Assembly: GCA_016218915.1 (NCBI GenBank)
Contig: JACRCQ010000051.1
Location: forward strand, 62,001 to 126,000
Direction: 5' to 3'
DNA from: Deltaproteobacteria bacterium
GTDB lineage: Bacteria > Myxococcota_A > Polyangia > Polyangiales > Polyangiaceae
Length of the DNA: 64,000 nt
The notes beneath the pieces are model-generated. The model saw only the letters and a list, made by a program, of their open reading frames with translations, did not search any database and was not told the DNA's origin. Positions 37,593-46,654 of this stretch are shown here, one piece after another (position 1 is the stretch's first letter; each line of letters begins with the position of its first letter). The position numbers and the translations under genes were made by a program.

Positions 37593-38063
37593 ATGTGCTG
37601 CCACGAACATGCGTGCTGCTGCGGAAGTCGTAATCGCGAGCGATGCTGCTTCGACCAGGGGCATCATCATCATCAACCCGAGCATCATCACCACGGCGAA
37701 GGGCACCATCACCACGGCGAAGGGCACCATCACCACGGCGAAGGGCACCATCACCACGGCGAGGGGCACCATCACCACGGCGAAAGGCACCATCATCACC
37801 ACGGCGAGCATGGCCATCATCAGCGTGGTGGCTGCTGCGAGCGGCGTGGGCGCGAGGGGTGCTGCGAGGGGCGTGCGCGGGAAGGGTGCAGCGAGGGGCG
37901 AGGGCGCGAAGGTGGGCGCGGGTTCGACGAAAAGCGCGTGGTGGATCTGATCGTGTCACTGGTAGCGGAACGCGTGGAAGAGATCGTGCTGCGCGCATTG
38001 CACGAGCATTTCCAGAGCCCAGCCCAGCCGCCCCCCCCTGCGGAACCTCCGGTCGAGACCTGA
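37593..38063 (+). CDS. Cys/His-rich protein with GEGHHHH repeats
   Basis: 156 residues. MCCHEHACCCG opens a Cys-rich head (five Cys within the first ten residues, and two more near residue 18). The centre (about 23-75) is a run of five near-exact GEGHHHH units, about 27 His in 52 residues, followed by Gly/Arg/Glu repeats with CC pairs. The last 50 residues look like an amphipathic helix and a Pro tail. The His repeats are encoded by a 21-bp DNA repeat. Strong binding of Ni, Co, Zn or Cu is expected (inference). No transporter or hydrogenase gene adjoins it. It is divergent from XPB. The codon pattern fits a real gene, but low complexity limits certainty. Confidence 0.65.
   Translation: MCCHEHACCCGSRNRERCCFDQGHHHHQPEHHHHGEGHHHHGEGHHHHGEGHHHHGEGHHHHGERHHHHHGEHGHHQRGGCCERRGREGCCEGRAREGCSEGRGREGGRGFDEKRVVDLIVSLVAERVEEIVLRALHEHFQSPAQPPPPAEPPVET
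37682..37807 (+). repeat. 21-bp tandem coding repeat
   Basis: Units of CCACGGCGAAGGGCACCATCA start at 37691, 37712, 37733, 37754 and 37775, with a degenerate unit at each end. Being a multiple of three, they expand the GEGHHHH repeat without frameshift. The copies are almost identical, which suggests recent expansion. Confidence 0.85.
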
Positions 38064-38160
38064 AAGCCCTGGGGCGCCGAGCCTCTAGACGCTACCTGCA
38101 TCCCGGCTCAGCACACGGCTGGCAATTCGCTGCTGTCAGCTGTATCGTCACCTCAAGATC

Positions 38161-38781
38161 ATGTCATTGCCGCGCGAGCTGCCCAGCAAGAAGGAAGTCG
38201 CGCTGATGCTCCTCGAGAGCTCGGACGTCTTCATTCACCTCGATCCGCGCAAGGATCACGTCGTCGTACCTATCCACCTGCGCAAACAACCCCACCTGAT
38301 CCTGCAGGTGGGATTGAACATGCCGGTGCCGATCCCGGATCTGGAGGTCGACGACGACGGCATCAGCTGCACGCTGTCGTTCAACCGAAGCCCGTTCTGG
38401 TGCAAGCTGCCGTGGCACAGCGTGTACGCGCTGGTGTCCAAGGACGCGCGCGGCATGGTCTGGCCCGATGACGTGCCGCCGGAAGTGGCGGTCAAGTTCG
38501 TCAAGCAGCCTGGAGATGCGAGCGGGGAAGCCAAGGCACCGTCAACGCCCGCGCCGCCCGTTGTGGCCGCTGCGCCGGCCGAAGAGCCGGTACGCGCACC
38601 GGCCAAGGGCCGCAAGGCGTCGAACCGAAAGAAGCGCGGCGCCGCAGCAGCGCCCAAAGCGGTCGAGGCGCAGTCCGAAGCGCAGGCCGCGCGCCCGGCG
38701 GTGGAATCGCTCCCGAGGTCTTCGTCGGAACCGCCCAAGCGCAAGCGCGAGCTGCCGCCCTACCTTCGCGTGGTCAAGTAG
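38161..38781 (+). CDS. sspB: SspB-like ClpXP adaptor protein
   Basis: 206 residues. The first 115 match the SspB fold: KKEVALMLLES, VFIHLDPRKDHVVVP, LILQVGLNMPVPIPDLEVDD and ISCTLSFNRSPFWCKLPW. SspB delivers ssrA-tagged proteins to ClpXP. The C-terminal half is a basic, Ala/Pro-rich tail; in SspB the last residues usually bind ClpX, and the tail here ends in PPYLRVVK, which fits a short hydrophobic-basic ClpX-binding end. It is convergent with the hypothetical gene 38783-39862, 1 bp apart. The gene is a routine myxobacterial relative. Confidence 0.85.
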   Translation: MSLPRELPSKKEVALMLLESSDVFIHLDPRKDHVVVPIHLRKQPHLILQVGLNMPVPIPDLEVDDDGISCTLSFNRSPFWCKLPWHSVYALVSKDARGMVWPDDVPPEVAVKFVKQPGDASGEAKAPSTPAPPVVAAAPAEEPVRAPAKGRKASNRKKRGAAAAPKAVEAQSEAQAARPAVESLPRSSSEPPKRKRELPPYLRVVK

Positions 38782-38782
38782 C

Positions 38783-39862
38783 TCAGGGCTGCGCAGGCTG
38801 GGAAGCCTGGAGCCCAAGACGGAAGATCGTGGCGATCTGCGGACCGGTCAGCATCGTGCGATCCGCTCCGGCACGACGCAAGCCGCGCGACAGCAGCTTG
38901 AGCACGATGCGCGTGGAGCGCTCGAAGTTCTTCTGGGTCAGCTTGCGCACGTGCTTGTTGGAGTCGCGTACGGCCTGGCAAGCGATCAGGAAACGGAGCC
39001 GGTCGAGCGCGAGCCTGCGCTCGGGCTCCTTGAGCGCTGCGAGATACGCGGGGATCTCCGCGGAATCGATGTACTTGCGCGCGCCCCCTTGCGGGAAGTT
39101 CTGTGCGGTCATCGACGCAGCCAGCTTGCGAAGCAGCAGCACCGTGTGCCAGGGCGCGTACAGACGATCCACGTCGTCGAGATCCGAGAGCCCGAGCTCG
39201 GCCAGGCGTGCATCGCGCACTTCGAGCGCGAGCATGTGAAGCCACGATCGCCCGTGCAATGCGAGCAGCTGGATGACGTGATCGAGCCTCGCTTCGTCAT
39301 GGGCCTGCAGCAGGCGCGCGACGGTTTCGGTCGCCTCCAGGTGATCTCCCACGTATTCCAGCAGACGACCGTCGTGCAGCTCGAAGAAGTCGTTGACCGG
39401 TGCGCGATCATCGGCGAGCACGCGCGCTTCGCGCGACAGAAACAGCGCGAGCAGCTCCGGAGGCAGCTCGAGGATCGAGCGCTCCGTGGCCTCGGACGCA
39501 CCGATGCGTTCGAGCACGAAGTGGGCAAGGCGGGTGCGCGAGAACTTGCGCCCACGCAGGCACATCAGCTGCACGAGGTCTGCAAGGCGCGGCGTGATCT
39601 GAGAGCCGAGCCCCACAGCGAGATCGCCGTCCACCGCAGCGAAGGTCCGCGGTGGTTGCTTGGCCTTGGGGCGCTTGGACGCGGGCTGCTTGGCTTCGAC
39701 AGGTGGCTTGCTTTCGCGCGCAGGCTTCGCCGCTCCCCCACTTCGTGCGTCCTTTGCTCGTACGGAACCCCGCGCCCCCCGCAACGCGCTCCCGCCACGC
39801 GATTTGCTACCGGACGGCACGCCATGGGTTCTCGCGCTCTTTTTGCGAAGACCTGCGGCCAT
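38783..39862 (-). CDS. hypothetical protein, basic N-terminus
   Basis: About 359 residues from the ATG at 39862; an upstream in-frame TTG at 39898 is less likely. The first 75 residues are Lys/Arg/Ser/Ala-rich and probably disordered. The rest is mostly helical and soluble, with no motif I can name (segments such as LADLVQLMCLRG and FELHDGRLLEYVGDHL are typical). A DNA- or RNA-associated role could be guessed from the basic tail, but nothing supports it further. Confidence 0.7.
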   Translation of the reverse strand: MAAGLRKKSARTHGVPSGSKSRGGSALRGARGSVRAKDARSGGAAKPARESKPPVEAKQPASKRPKAKQPPRTFAAVDGDLAVGLGSQITPRLADLVQLMCLRGRKFSRTRLAHFVLERIGASEATERSILELPPELLALFLSREARVLADDRAPVNDFFELHDGRLLEYVGDHLEATETVARLLQAHDEARLDHVIQLLALHGRSWLHMLALEVRDARLAELGLSDLDDVDRLYAPWHTVLLLRKLAASMTAQNFPQGGARKYIDSAEIPAYLAALKEPERRLALDRLRFLIACQAVRDSNKHVRKLTQKNFERSTRIVLKLLSRGLRRAGADRTMLTGPQIATIFRLGLQASQPAQP

Positions 39863-40028
39863 GGCTGCTGCCCTAACGAACCCTTTCGGTTCCGTCAAGA
39901 AGACAAGATCCCAGCTTTACCTGCGCTGCTTCCGAGCAGGGGCCCCGGTCGACCCGTCTGCCGGCTGGCGCTATCATGGGAGCCGGGGAGCACCGTCGCC
40001 TCCACGCCTCGAATCCTCTGGAGCCCAC

Positions 40029-40479
40029 ATGAAGTCCCTTACCCTTAGGTCAGGTCCCACTGCTCTCGTGACCCTGGGAGCAGCCGGAGCTGAACAACTT
40101 CCGACAGAACGTGCCTGGCACGCCCAATGGGCAGCTCACGTCAGACCCGACTGTGGGAGCGTCGGACTTCGGACCGTGCAGCAGTGGCATTGCGACGCTC
40201 AAGGTGCCGGTGTGCAACCGCGGGGCAGATGCAGTGGGCGCAGGGCTGCTGGTGTCGTTCTACGACGGCACGACGCTGATCTGCGAGACCAAGACGACCA
40301 AGCCGTTGCAGCCCGGGGAGTGCGAGGAAGTGAGCTGCAACTGGGACAATCCCCCCAAGAGCCAGGCTGGAGCCAAAGATGTGACCGTGGAGGTCAATGC
40401 GGACCACAAGGTCACCGAGTGCAAGGACGGCAACGACAAGGCGGTGCTCAAGGGAGTGTTCTGCAAGCCGGTGAGCTAG
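40029..40479 (+). pseudogene. decayed surface-protein gene fragment
   Basis: An ATG at 40029 opens MKSLTLRSGPTALVTLG, a signal-like start, but this frame does not continue into recognisable protein. From 40072 the +1-shifted frame encodes PWEQPELNNFRQN and then about 122 residues (VPGTPNGQL, FGPCSSG, VPVCNRGAD, ECEEVSCNWDNPP) with the even Cys spacing of CARDB-like or vWA-associated surface proteins in myxobacteria. The frame is closed by TGA at 40069. This looks like the N- and C-ends of a longer gene joined by a deletion with frameshift. A GTG at 40111 could still start a short product, but no secretion signal would precede it. Confidence 0.6.
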
Positions 40480-40481
40480 GG

Positions 40482-40690
40482 TGAGGCTTCAGGCTTCAGG
40501 CTTCGCGTAGGGTGAGGGTTCAGGCTTCGGGCTACAGGCTTCAGCCAGATCGAGGTTCCAGAGTCGTTGGAATCTCGAGGACCAGTCTGCCCTGGAGCCT
40601 GGAGGTTGGAGCCCTTTCCGGGGAACTGCCCTGGAGCCTGTAGCCTGTGGCCTGCAGCCTTCTCAGGGGGCCTGCAGCCTTCTCAGGGGA
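40482..40690. repeat. low-complexity degenerate repeats
   Basis: The stretch is made of short variants of GGCTTCAGG and CCTGGAGCCTG, ending in a near-perfect 20-bp duplication of GGCCTGCAGCCTTCTCAGGG around 40660-40690. The right edge covers the last codons of the lipoprotein gene at 40683, so the repeat has probably grown at the 3' end of that gene. No gene is seen in it. Confidence 0.7.
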
Positions 40691-42656
40691 ACTCGCACTG
40701 GAACGTGGTCATCGAGCAGATGCTACCCGGCGCCACGAACGGGCAGATGTTGCCGAAGAACTGGTCGCACGGCGGTCCGCAGCTGTAGGCCGAGTGCGTG
40801 TAGCAGATCTGGCCGCCATCGCAGGTGCTGTCGCCTGCGCATCGGCACGCGAAGTCGTCGATGATCTGGTTGCCGTTGTCGTCCTGCCCGTTGCAGCACT
40901 CGGCCTTGTAGTAGTCGCTCGCGTTGCAGTCCGAGTCCGAGCAGTCGACCTTGTTGTCGCAGTCGTTGTCCTCGCCGTCCGTGCACTTTCCCACGCCGAA
41001 CTCGGGCGTCGGCGGCTTTCCGGCGTTGCAGTTCAGGCACTTTCCCACGTTCGTGCACGCAGGATCCGCGCAGTCCACGTAGTGGTTGCCGTCATCGTCG
41101 AGCCCGTTGTCGCACAGCTCCTTCGGGTTCGGATCGAGCGTGACATTGAGCTGGAACGGCCCTTCGTTGGCCCCCTGGTTCGGGTCGACCGTGAAGCCGT
41201 CCACGAACACGAAGTACGTCCCCGGGTACAGGATCGGGAACTGGAGCTGGGCAGCCCACGCTCCGCCGGAGTCGTCGTCGCACCCGATCTCCAGCCCGTC
41301 CTCGCATGACCCCCGACGCACGTACAAGGCCGCGTCGAAGCTGGTCCCGATCGTGTCGAGCAGCACCTGCTCGGGCTGGCTGAGCACGAAGTAGAACACC
41401 GCCTCGCCTGCATCTCCGCCGCAGCTGCCCTTGGTGTAGTTCTTGTGGCCAGTGGTGTCGCCCGTGTACGTCCCGCTGCCGGGGATGAGCTTGGCTGTCA
41501 GGCAGTTGGACTGCTGCACCACGCAGTAGGGGTTGTTCTTGCAGTCCGGATCCTCGCAGTCCGTGTAGCCATCCTTGTCGTCATCAAGCTTGTTGTTGCA
41601 GACTTCGGCCACGGGCGCGCAGTTCGGCGCGAGGTGGCACGCCGGGTCTGCGCAGTCGATCAGGTTGTTGCAGTCGTTGTCCTTGTTGTCGTCGCAGACC
41701 TCGGGGACGCAGTTGCCGCAGGCCGGATCGAACCAGCAGTCCGGGTCTGCGCAGTCGACCAGCTTGTCGCAGTCGTCGTCCTTGGAGTTCTTGCAGGTCT
41801 CGGGCTTGCCAGGCGGGATGCACGTGCAAGCCGCATCGTTGGCGCACTGCGGGTCCGCGCAGTCCACCAGCAGGTCGCAGTTGTCGTCCTGCTTGTTGTC
41901 GCAGATCTCCTGCTTGGTCTTGCACGAGCACGCTGGCGTCGAATAGCAGTCCGGATCCTTGCAGTCCGTGTACCCGTCGCAGTCATCGTCAAACCCGTTC
42001 TCGCACAGCCCGCTCTCGTTCGACAGACAGCCGCAAGCGGGCGTTCCCATGCAGTCCGCATCGTTGCAGTCGACCACCGTGTCGCAGTCGTCGTCCTTGC
42101 CGTTCGTGCAGCTCTCCCCGCCAGGATCAGGTTTGCATCCGCAATTCGGATCGCCCGTGCAGGCAGGGTCGAAGCAATCCGACTGCCCGTTGCAGTCGTT
42201 GTCCGCTCCGTCGTTGCAGACCTCGGACTTGCTGGGATTGACCTGGGGATTCAGATCGTTGCAGTCGTTGCCGCCGCACTCCTTCGCCACGTGGTTGTCG
42301 TGGTCCATGTCGCGCTTGGAGTAGACGCACATGCCGCTGATGCACTCGTCCATGGTGCAATATTCGAAGTCGTCACACTGCTGCGCGGTCGTGCATGGAT
42401 GGTCGGTCGGCACGTCCAGCGGAGGATCCTGCTTCGTGTCGCTCGGCGCGTCCTTGTCGGTCTTCTGATCGGACGGATGATCCGTGGCGACATCCTTGCC
42501 GCCATCCTTGGTGCCGCCGCTGCCGCCCGAGCCGCCAACCTCGAGGTCCGCAAGGTCGAACAGGCCCATTTCCGAACGGCCGCACGAAGCCGCAGCCACG
42601 ACGAGAAGGCTTCCGAGACCCACAGCGAGCCAGGGTTGCAGCAGGTGTCGATTCAT
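40683..42656 (-). CDS. Asp/Cys-repeat lipoprotein
   Basis: 657 residues from the ATG at 42656, with GGGAG before it. The signal peptide ends VVAAASCGRS, a lipobox. After a Gly/Ser and Asp/Lys-rich linker come about nine repeats of the pattern EVCxNGxDDDCDxxxDCxDPDC, a MopE/thrombospondin-like Asp cluster that probably binds Ca or other metals. In the middle (about 380-505) is a beta-sandwich segment without repeats (YTGDTTGHKNYTKGSCGG to GPFQLNVTLDPNP), resembling pre-peptidase C-terminal-like domains. It is most likely a surface protein; no enzyme motif is seen. Similar repeats occur once in the lipoprotein at 4729. Confidence 0.85.
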   Translation of the reverse strand: MNRHLLQPWLAVGLGSLLVVAAASCGRSEMGLFDLADLEVGGSGGSGGTKDGGKDVATDHPSDQKTDKDAPSDTKQDPPLDVPTDHPCTTAQQCDDFEYCTMDECISGMCVYSKRDMDHDNHVAKECGGNDCNDLNPQVNPSKSEVCNDGADNDCNGQSDCFDPACTGDPNCGCKPDPGGESCTNGKDDDCDTVVDCNDADCMGTPACGCLSNESGLCENGFDDDCDGYTDCKDPDCYSTPACSCKTKQEICDNKQDDNCDLLVDCADPQCANDAACTCIPPGKPETCKNSKDDDCDKLVDCADPDCWFDPACGNCVPEVCDDNKDNDCNNLIDCADPACHLAPNCAPVAEVCNNKLDDDKDGYTDCEDPDCKNNPYCVVQQSNCLTAKLIPGSGTYTGDTTGHKNYTKGSCGGDAGEAVFYFVLSQPEQVLLDTIGTSFDAALYVRRGSCEDGLEIGCDDDSGGAWAAQLQFPILYPGTYFVFVDGFTVDPNQGANEGPFQLNVTLDPNPKELCDNGLDDDGNHYVDCADPACTNVGKCLNCNAGKPPTPEFGVGKCTDGEDNDCDNKVDCSDSDCNASDYYKAECCNGQDDNGNQIIDDFACRCAGDSTCDGGQICYTHSAYSCGPPCDQFFGNICPFVAPGSICSMTTFQCEFP

Positions 42657-42759
42657 GATGCTTCTCCCGCGCGGTGAGGCTTGCCCCACAGACAGCTTGA
42701 CCGCGGATAAGGACGCGAGCGTTGCGCTGCGGCGAGGATAGCGGGCCGGACCGGTCGCT

Positions 42760-43458
42760 TCAAGGAGCGCTTCGCCCTGGCTTGTCCCACGCCTCGACGC
42801 CTGAACGGACGTCGTCGATCAGCTTGTCCGAACCCTCGGCGAACTCCGAGCGCCAGCGCTCCACGAGCTCCACCCACCGGCTCTCGTCCACACTGCGATT
42901 CTCTGCGAATGGCGTGCGACTCAGCGATCGCATCCAGCGAGCCACCATCCCCTTGGCCGTCACGTACTCCCGCAGGAACGCACTCGAAGCGAACCGATCC
43001 AGGATCTGCCGCAGCACCGTGGCTGATTCCGGGTCGTGGGAGCCAAGACGGCATGCGGTGTCCAGGGAAGCCGGATCAAAGCTCTGGTAGTAGCGATCGA
43101 GCAGGCCTGGGTCGTGGTCGATCAGCCACCGATCCAGCACCATCTCGACCGCGACGTGAGCAGCGAGCTGCGTATGGCGCAGCCCGGCAACGGACTCGCG
43201 CAGGTGCGACGATGCGACCGCCATCCTCCTCTGGAACTCTGCGTGCCCGTGAAACACAGCATCCGCACGCATGTGGCTCTCGATGCCGTCCGCAAGCTGC
43301 ACGCCGAGCGGATCGGCGCGCTGACGCAGCCCGCGCACGATCGCCAGCGGAAGCGGGCGCCGCGGCAGCAGCACCCAGATATCCGGGAGCGAAGCTCCCA
43401 CCCGGGTCAGCACAGCGCTTCCCGGAGGCAGGATCACGTCATGGGCGAGGAAGTTCAT
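42760..43458 (-). CDS. AcpH-like (ACP phosphodiesterase family) protein
   Basis: 232 residues. MNFLAH at the start, an acidic SLPDIW segment, GIESHMRADAVFHGH and a C-terminal helix with AAHVAVEMVLDRWLI line up with the AcpH/DUF479 fold, whose E. coli member removes 4'-phosphopantetheine from acyl carrier protein. The match is partial and the metal ligands are not all obvious, so the activity is uncertain. It begins 30 bp after the stop of the beta-barrel gene (43489), on the same strand. A link to the ACP-rich synthase 9 kb away is only speculation. Confidence 0.6.
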   Translation of the reverse strand: MNFLAHDVILPPGSAVLTRVGASLPDIWVLLPRRPLPLAIVRGLRQRADPLGVQLADGIESHMRADAVFHGHAEFQRRMAVASSHLRESVAGLRHTQLAAHVAVEMVLDRWLIDHDPGLLDRYYQSFDPASLDTACRLGSHDPESATVLRQILDRFASSAFLREYVTAKGMVARWMRSLSRTPFAENRSVDESRWVELVERWRSEFAEGSDKLIDDVRSGVEAWDKPGRSAP

Positions 43459-43488
43459 CCGCGTTGGGGCGAGCGATGCAGGCGGACG

Positions 43489-44505
43489 TCAGTTGAACGT
43501 GGCTGTGAACATCAGGCTCGGGGAGAACGCCTTCACCTTGTTGTCGATCGACGCGTTGACGGTTGAGCCTGAGACCACGGGCAGCGGGCTTTCGTAGTCC
43601 ATCCACGCCCAGTTGAGCAGCAGCATGCCGCCGATGCTCCATTGCTGGCCAACCCAGCCTTCCCAACCTCCGCCAAGGGTCATTCCAAAGCCGTTGCTCG
43701 AAGTCTGGACCTCGGAGGCGTACACGCTGCTGGAGGCCACCCGCTGCGTGAAGGACAAAGTCGCTGGCCCTGCGCCGCCCAGAAAGTGCAGCCCCTTGCT
43801 CGGCATCGGATAGATGTCCGTGAAGATCTGCAACATGCTCATGGTCAGATCCACGTTCTTGGTCGATGAACCCGTGCCGTCTTCGAGCGTGGGATTGTAG
43901 GCGTTGAGACCGCTGATCCGCCCGCCGATGACGAAGCCCGGGATGACTGCGCCACCGATGGAGAAGTCGATCGCAAGCCCTGAGCCGCTCAGCTTCGAAT
44001 CGCTGCCGCTTCCCTTCGGTGAGATCGTGGCATTCAGGTTTCCCACACCCAAAGCCATGCGCAGATAGAAGCCGTCGTGCAGCTTCACGCCCTTCTCTTC
44101 AGGAGGAGGCGGCGTGTAGGGAGGAGGCAGGGGATAGCCCTGCGCATAGGGCGGCGGCGGACCATACGCAGGTTGGCCATAGGCAGGCGGGCCATATCCG
44201 GGCGGCGGATAACCCTGCGGACCAGGGCCGTAGCCAGGAGGTGGATACCCTGGCGGGGTCTGCCCGTAGGCAGGGGGCGGATAGCCCGGCTGCGTGGTCG
44301 GCGCCGGCGGAGGCGGAGGAAGAGGCTGCACCGAGGATGTGGAGCCTGGGCCGGGCTGCGCTGCGGTGCTGGTAGGAGGCGGCAGCGGAGGCGGCACAGC
44401 GGTCGCTCCTGCCGGCGGCGCAGGTTGTTGAGCTGCAACGCTCCAGGCAAGGGCCAACAACGAACCGAAGCAAGCAGCAGACACGAGGTTCCGGGTCGAG
44501 GCCAT
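43489..44505 (-). CDS. outer-membrane beta-barrel protein with Pro/Tyr/Gly repeats
   Basis: 338 residues. A signal peptide ends near VAAQ. Residues about 25-140 are a run of Pro, Gly, Tyr and Gln with GYPPPxYG repeats, a flexible spacer. The remaining 195 residues alternate as beta-strands, with Gly and aromatic residues, and end in FTATFN, suggesting an 8- to 10-strand barrel of the OmpA/opacity kind with no periplasmic peptidoglycan-binding domain. The GYP repeats resemble those of other secreted myxobacterial barrels. Function unknown. Confidence 0.78.
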   Translation of the reverse strand: MASTRNLVSAACFGSLLALAWSVAAQQPAPPAGATAVPPPLPPPTSTAAQPGPGSTSSVQPLPPPPPAPTTQPGYPPPAYGQTPPGYPPPGYGPGPQGYPPPGYGPPAYGQPAYGPPPPYAQGYPLPPPYTPPPPEEKGVKLHDGFYLRMALGVGNLNATISPKGSGSDSKLSGSGLAIDFSIGGAVIPGFVIGGRISGLNAYNPTLEDGTGSSTKNVDLTMSMLQIFTDIYPMPSKGLHFLGGAGPATLSFTQRVASSSVYASEVQTSSNGFGMTLGGGWEGWVGQQWSIGGMLLLNWAWMDYESPLPVVSGSTVNASIDNKVKAFSPSLMFTATFN

Positions 44506-44536
44506 GGCCTACTATAACGGGGCAGCGCCTAGCAAG

Positions 44537-44917
44537 CTACCAGACTATGGGTACGAGCCCCGCACTTCGGATGCGGGTGTCGCGTGTCACGAGCTGCGCA
44601 CCACACGCACTTGCTGTTGCAACGATGATCCGGTCCGCAGGATCGCCATGCAGCACCATTTCGGTTGCGAGCAGAGCAATCTCTTCGCTCAATGGCAGGA
44701 GTTCCACACGATCAATCCGAAGTGCGCGGTGCACCCATCGTCTCGCATCGGGTTGGAGCTGGATGCGCCCCTTGGCACACAGCATCCCGACCTCCCATAC
44801 GGAAATTGCGGACACTCCGACGCGATCTGCTTGCCGAATCGCCTGCATCGCAGAATCAGACAGCTCCCGGTCATCGGCGGCGAACCAGATCCACGCATGC
44901 GTGTCCAGCACAATCAT
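44537..44917 (-). CDS. vapC: PIN-domain toxin, VapC family
   Basis: 126 residues from the ATG at 44917, which overlaps the antitoxin stop as ATGA. The PIN fold is clear: VLDTHAWIW with the first Asp, AISVWEVGML with Glu, and HGDPADRIIVATA with two Asp, the metal-binding set of RNA-cleaving VapC toxins. It probably cuts tRNA or rRNA when free of antitoxin. An in-frame GTG-type start upstream would add five residues. Confidence 0.93.
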   Translation of the reverse strand: MIVLDTHAWIWFAADDRELSDSAMQAIRQADRVGVSAISVWEVGMLCAKGRIQLQPDARRWVHRALRIDRVELLPLSEEIALLATEMVLHGDPADRIIVATASACGAQLVTRDTRIRSAGLVPIVW

Positions 44918-45147
44918 GCGTCCGACTCCCACGTCTCGCCGGTTGGAGCGACAATATCCCCGGTGATGACAGCGGTCCCCGCCATGGGTGCGGTATTGGC
45001 GCGCACAGCAGAGGGCATCTCAGGCGACGACGTTGGCTGCGGGGATAGCGGCTTGGCGCGCAACCGACGAGCGAGCGCAACCAGAATCTCAGCGTCCTGA
45101 TCTGACAGACCTTCTAGCTCCTGAAGAAGAACTTCACGGGCAGACAT
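44914..45147 (-). CDS. VapB-like antitoxin
   Basis: 77 residues; GAGG precedes the ATG by 6-7 nt. The N-terminal half is helical (MSAREVLLQELEGLSDQDAEILVALARRL), like Phd/DUF2281-type dimerisation regions. The C-terminal half is Pro/Ala/Thr-rich with VITGDIVAPTG and probably wraps the toxin. Assignment rests mainly on the ATGA overlap with a clear PIN toxin; the antitoxin family itself is not securely recognised. Autoregulation by the pair is expected. Confidence 0.75.
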   Translation of the reverse strand: MSAREVLLQELEGLSDQDAEILVALARRLRAKPLSPQPTSSPEMPSAVRANTAPMAGTAVITGDIVAPTGETWESDA

Positions 45148-45238
45148 CGATCACCTCATGCGCAAGCATAGCGAACACGCAAGCCGCAGGCACCTCCGTC
45201 GTACACGGATCCCGCTTGCGGGGGATCGCCCCTTCCGG

Positions 45239-46654
45239 CTACTGAGCAAGCTTCCCCGGATTGAAGATCCCCTTCGGGTCGAGCATTGCCCGGGTCTTGT
45301 TCATCAAGGCGACCATCCCAGGGTCGAGCTTGGCCGCCATCTCCCGAAGCGCCCACGACGGCGTCTTGTACATGATGAACCCAGCCTCGGTGACCATGCA
45401 CAACAGCTCGAGGTTCACCGCCTTGATTCGCTCGATCTCGGCCGCGTCCTTGCGATCAAAGACCGCCACGAACCGCAGCACCCCGAAGTGCCCGCCCTTC
45501 ATCGGACGCGACACGATCGCCGGCGCAAAGCCGTGACGCACCATGATCTCGATCCCCTTGTCCGCAGTTTGATCGAATCGCGACAAGGGCCCGTAGGTGC
45601 CGACCCAGGTCAGCCCCCCCTGCTCGGTCAGAAAGTCGAGGTCGGTCGGGAATTCTGCGAACTTCCCCATGCGCGGGTCGAGCGCCACCAGGGTCGGAAT
45701 GTCGAGCGGCTCCTCGTACTTCTCCCCTTCGGCTCGAAGCCCGTCGAGCACCTTGCGTAGCGCGTCCTTCTTGTAGGCCATCTCCTCGTACGCCTCAGCC
45801 GTGAGGTCCACGTACAGGAAGAACCTCGGCTCGCCTTGCTCCGGCACTGGATGCGGACGCTTCACGCCGAGCATCATCTTGCCCGTGGGCCACGAAAGCC
45901 CGCCGATGTCGTCGCACGTCTCGAGCCTGCACAGCCTGCGCATCGCTTCGAATGCGCCGTGCACCGAGTAGGCGAGCACGAACAACCGCTCGTTGAGCGG
46001 GTGCTTGGGAATCAGGTGGAATGCGGCTTTGGTGATGATCCCGGTCGTGCCCTGCCACCCCACGAACAGACCGGTCAGATCCGGGAACGGGCTGCGCGCA
46101 AAGGGAATGTCGCTCAGCGCCCAGGAGCCGGTGCGCACCACGGAGCCGTCGGCCAGCACCACCTCGAACCCAGATACCCACTGCCCCATCGAGCCGTACT
46201 TCAACGAGCGGTTGGTCAGGCCGTCGAGGCCGCAGTTGGCGAGAATCGACGAACGCCTCGGACCGAGCGAATAGCCCAGGGTCAGGGGGATCTTGTTGGA
46301 GTCGAGGTAGTCGCGCATCTGCTGCTGCGTGACCCCAGGCTCGATGACCGTGACCATGTCCTCGACATTCATGGACACGATGCGGTTCATGTTGCGAAGG
46401 TCGACCACCACGCCGCCTGCAGCGGGGATCGAAAGGCCGGCCACGTTGGTCCCTGCCACGCGCGGAGTGAGCGGGATGCGATGCTCGTCCGCCACGCGCA
46501 CCACGCCCTGCACCTCTTCCACGGTCGTGGGAAGCACGGCAAGGGAAGGGGTGACCGCTTCAGCCTCGGAGTAGTCGTCGTTGTACGCCTGCAGCGCTGC
46601 CGGGTCTGAGACCACCTTGCCGCTGCCAAGTACCTTGTCGAACAGCTCAATCAT
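45239..46654 (-). CDS. FAD-linked oxidase (GlcD/VAO family)
   Basis: 471 residues. The FAD-binding PCMH-type domain spans about 35-215 (PRVAGTNVAGLSIP, SLGPRRSSILANCGLDG, SMGQWVSGFEVVLADG). The cap and C-terminal domain end in DPKGIFNPGKL, a signature of GlcD/D-lactate dehydrogenase-type enzymes that oxidise 2-hydroxy acids. The usual HVGDGNLH catalytic-metal segment is replaced by GGHFGVLRFVAVFD, so the substrate may be unusual. No Fe-S subunit is adjacent. The start overlaps the SCP2-like gene upstream as ATGA, so the two are coupled. Confidence 0.87.
   Translation of the reverse strand: MIELFDKVLGSGKVVSDPAALQAYNDDYSEAEAVTPSLAVLPTTVEEVQGVVRVADEHRIPLTPRVAGTNVAGLSIPAAGGVVVDLRNMNRIVSMNVEDMVTVIEPGVTQQQMRDYLDSNKIPLTLGYSLGPRRSSILANCGLDGLTNRSLKYGSMGQWVSGFEVVLADGSVVRTGSWALSDIPFARSPFPDLTGLFVGWQGTTGIITKAAFHLIPKHPLNERLFVLAYSVHGAFEAMRRLCRLETCDDIGGLSWPTGKMMLGVKRPHPVPEQGEPRFFLYVDLTAEAYEEMAYKKDALRKVLDGLRAEGEKYEEPLDIPTLVALDPRMGKFAEFPTDLDFLTEQGGLTWVGTYGPLSRFDQTADKGIEIMVRHGFAPAIVSRPMKGGHFGVLRFVAVFDRKDAAEIERIKAVNLELLCMVTEAGFIMYKTPSWALREMAAKLDPGMVALMNKTRAMLDPKGIFNPGKLAQ

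Noticed and set aside
40111..40479. Intact 122-residue gene from the GTG
   Set aside because: The family-like sequence extends upstream of the GTG to a stop, so it is a truncated remnant.
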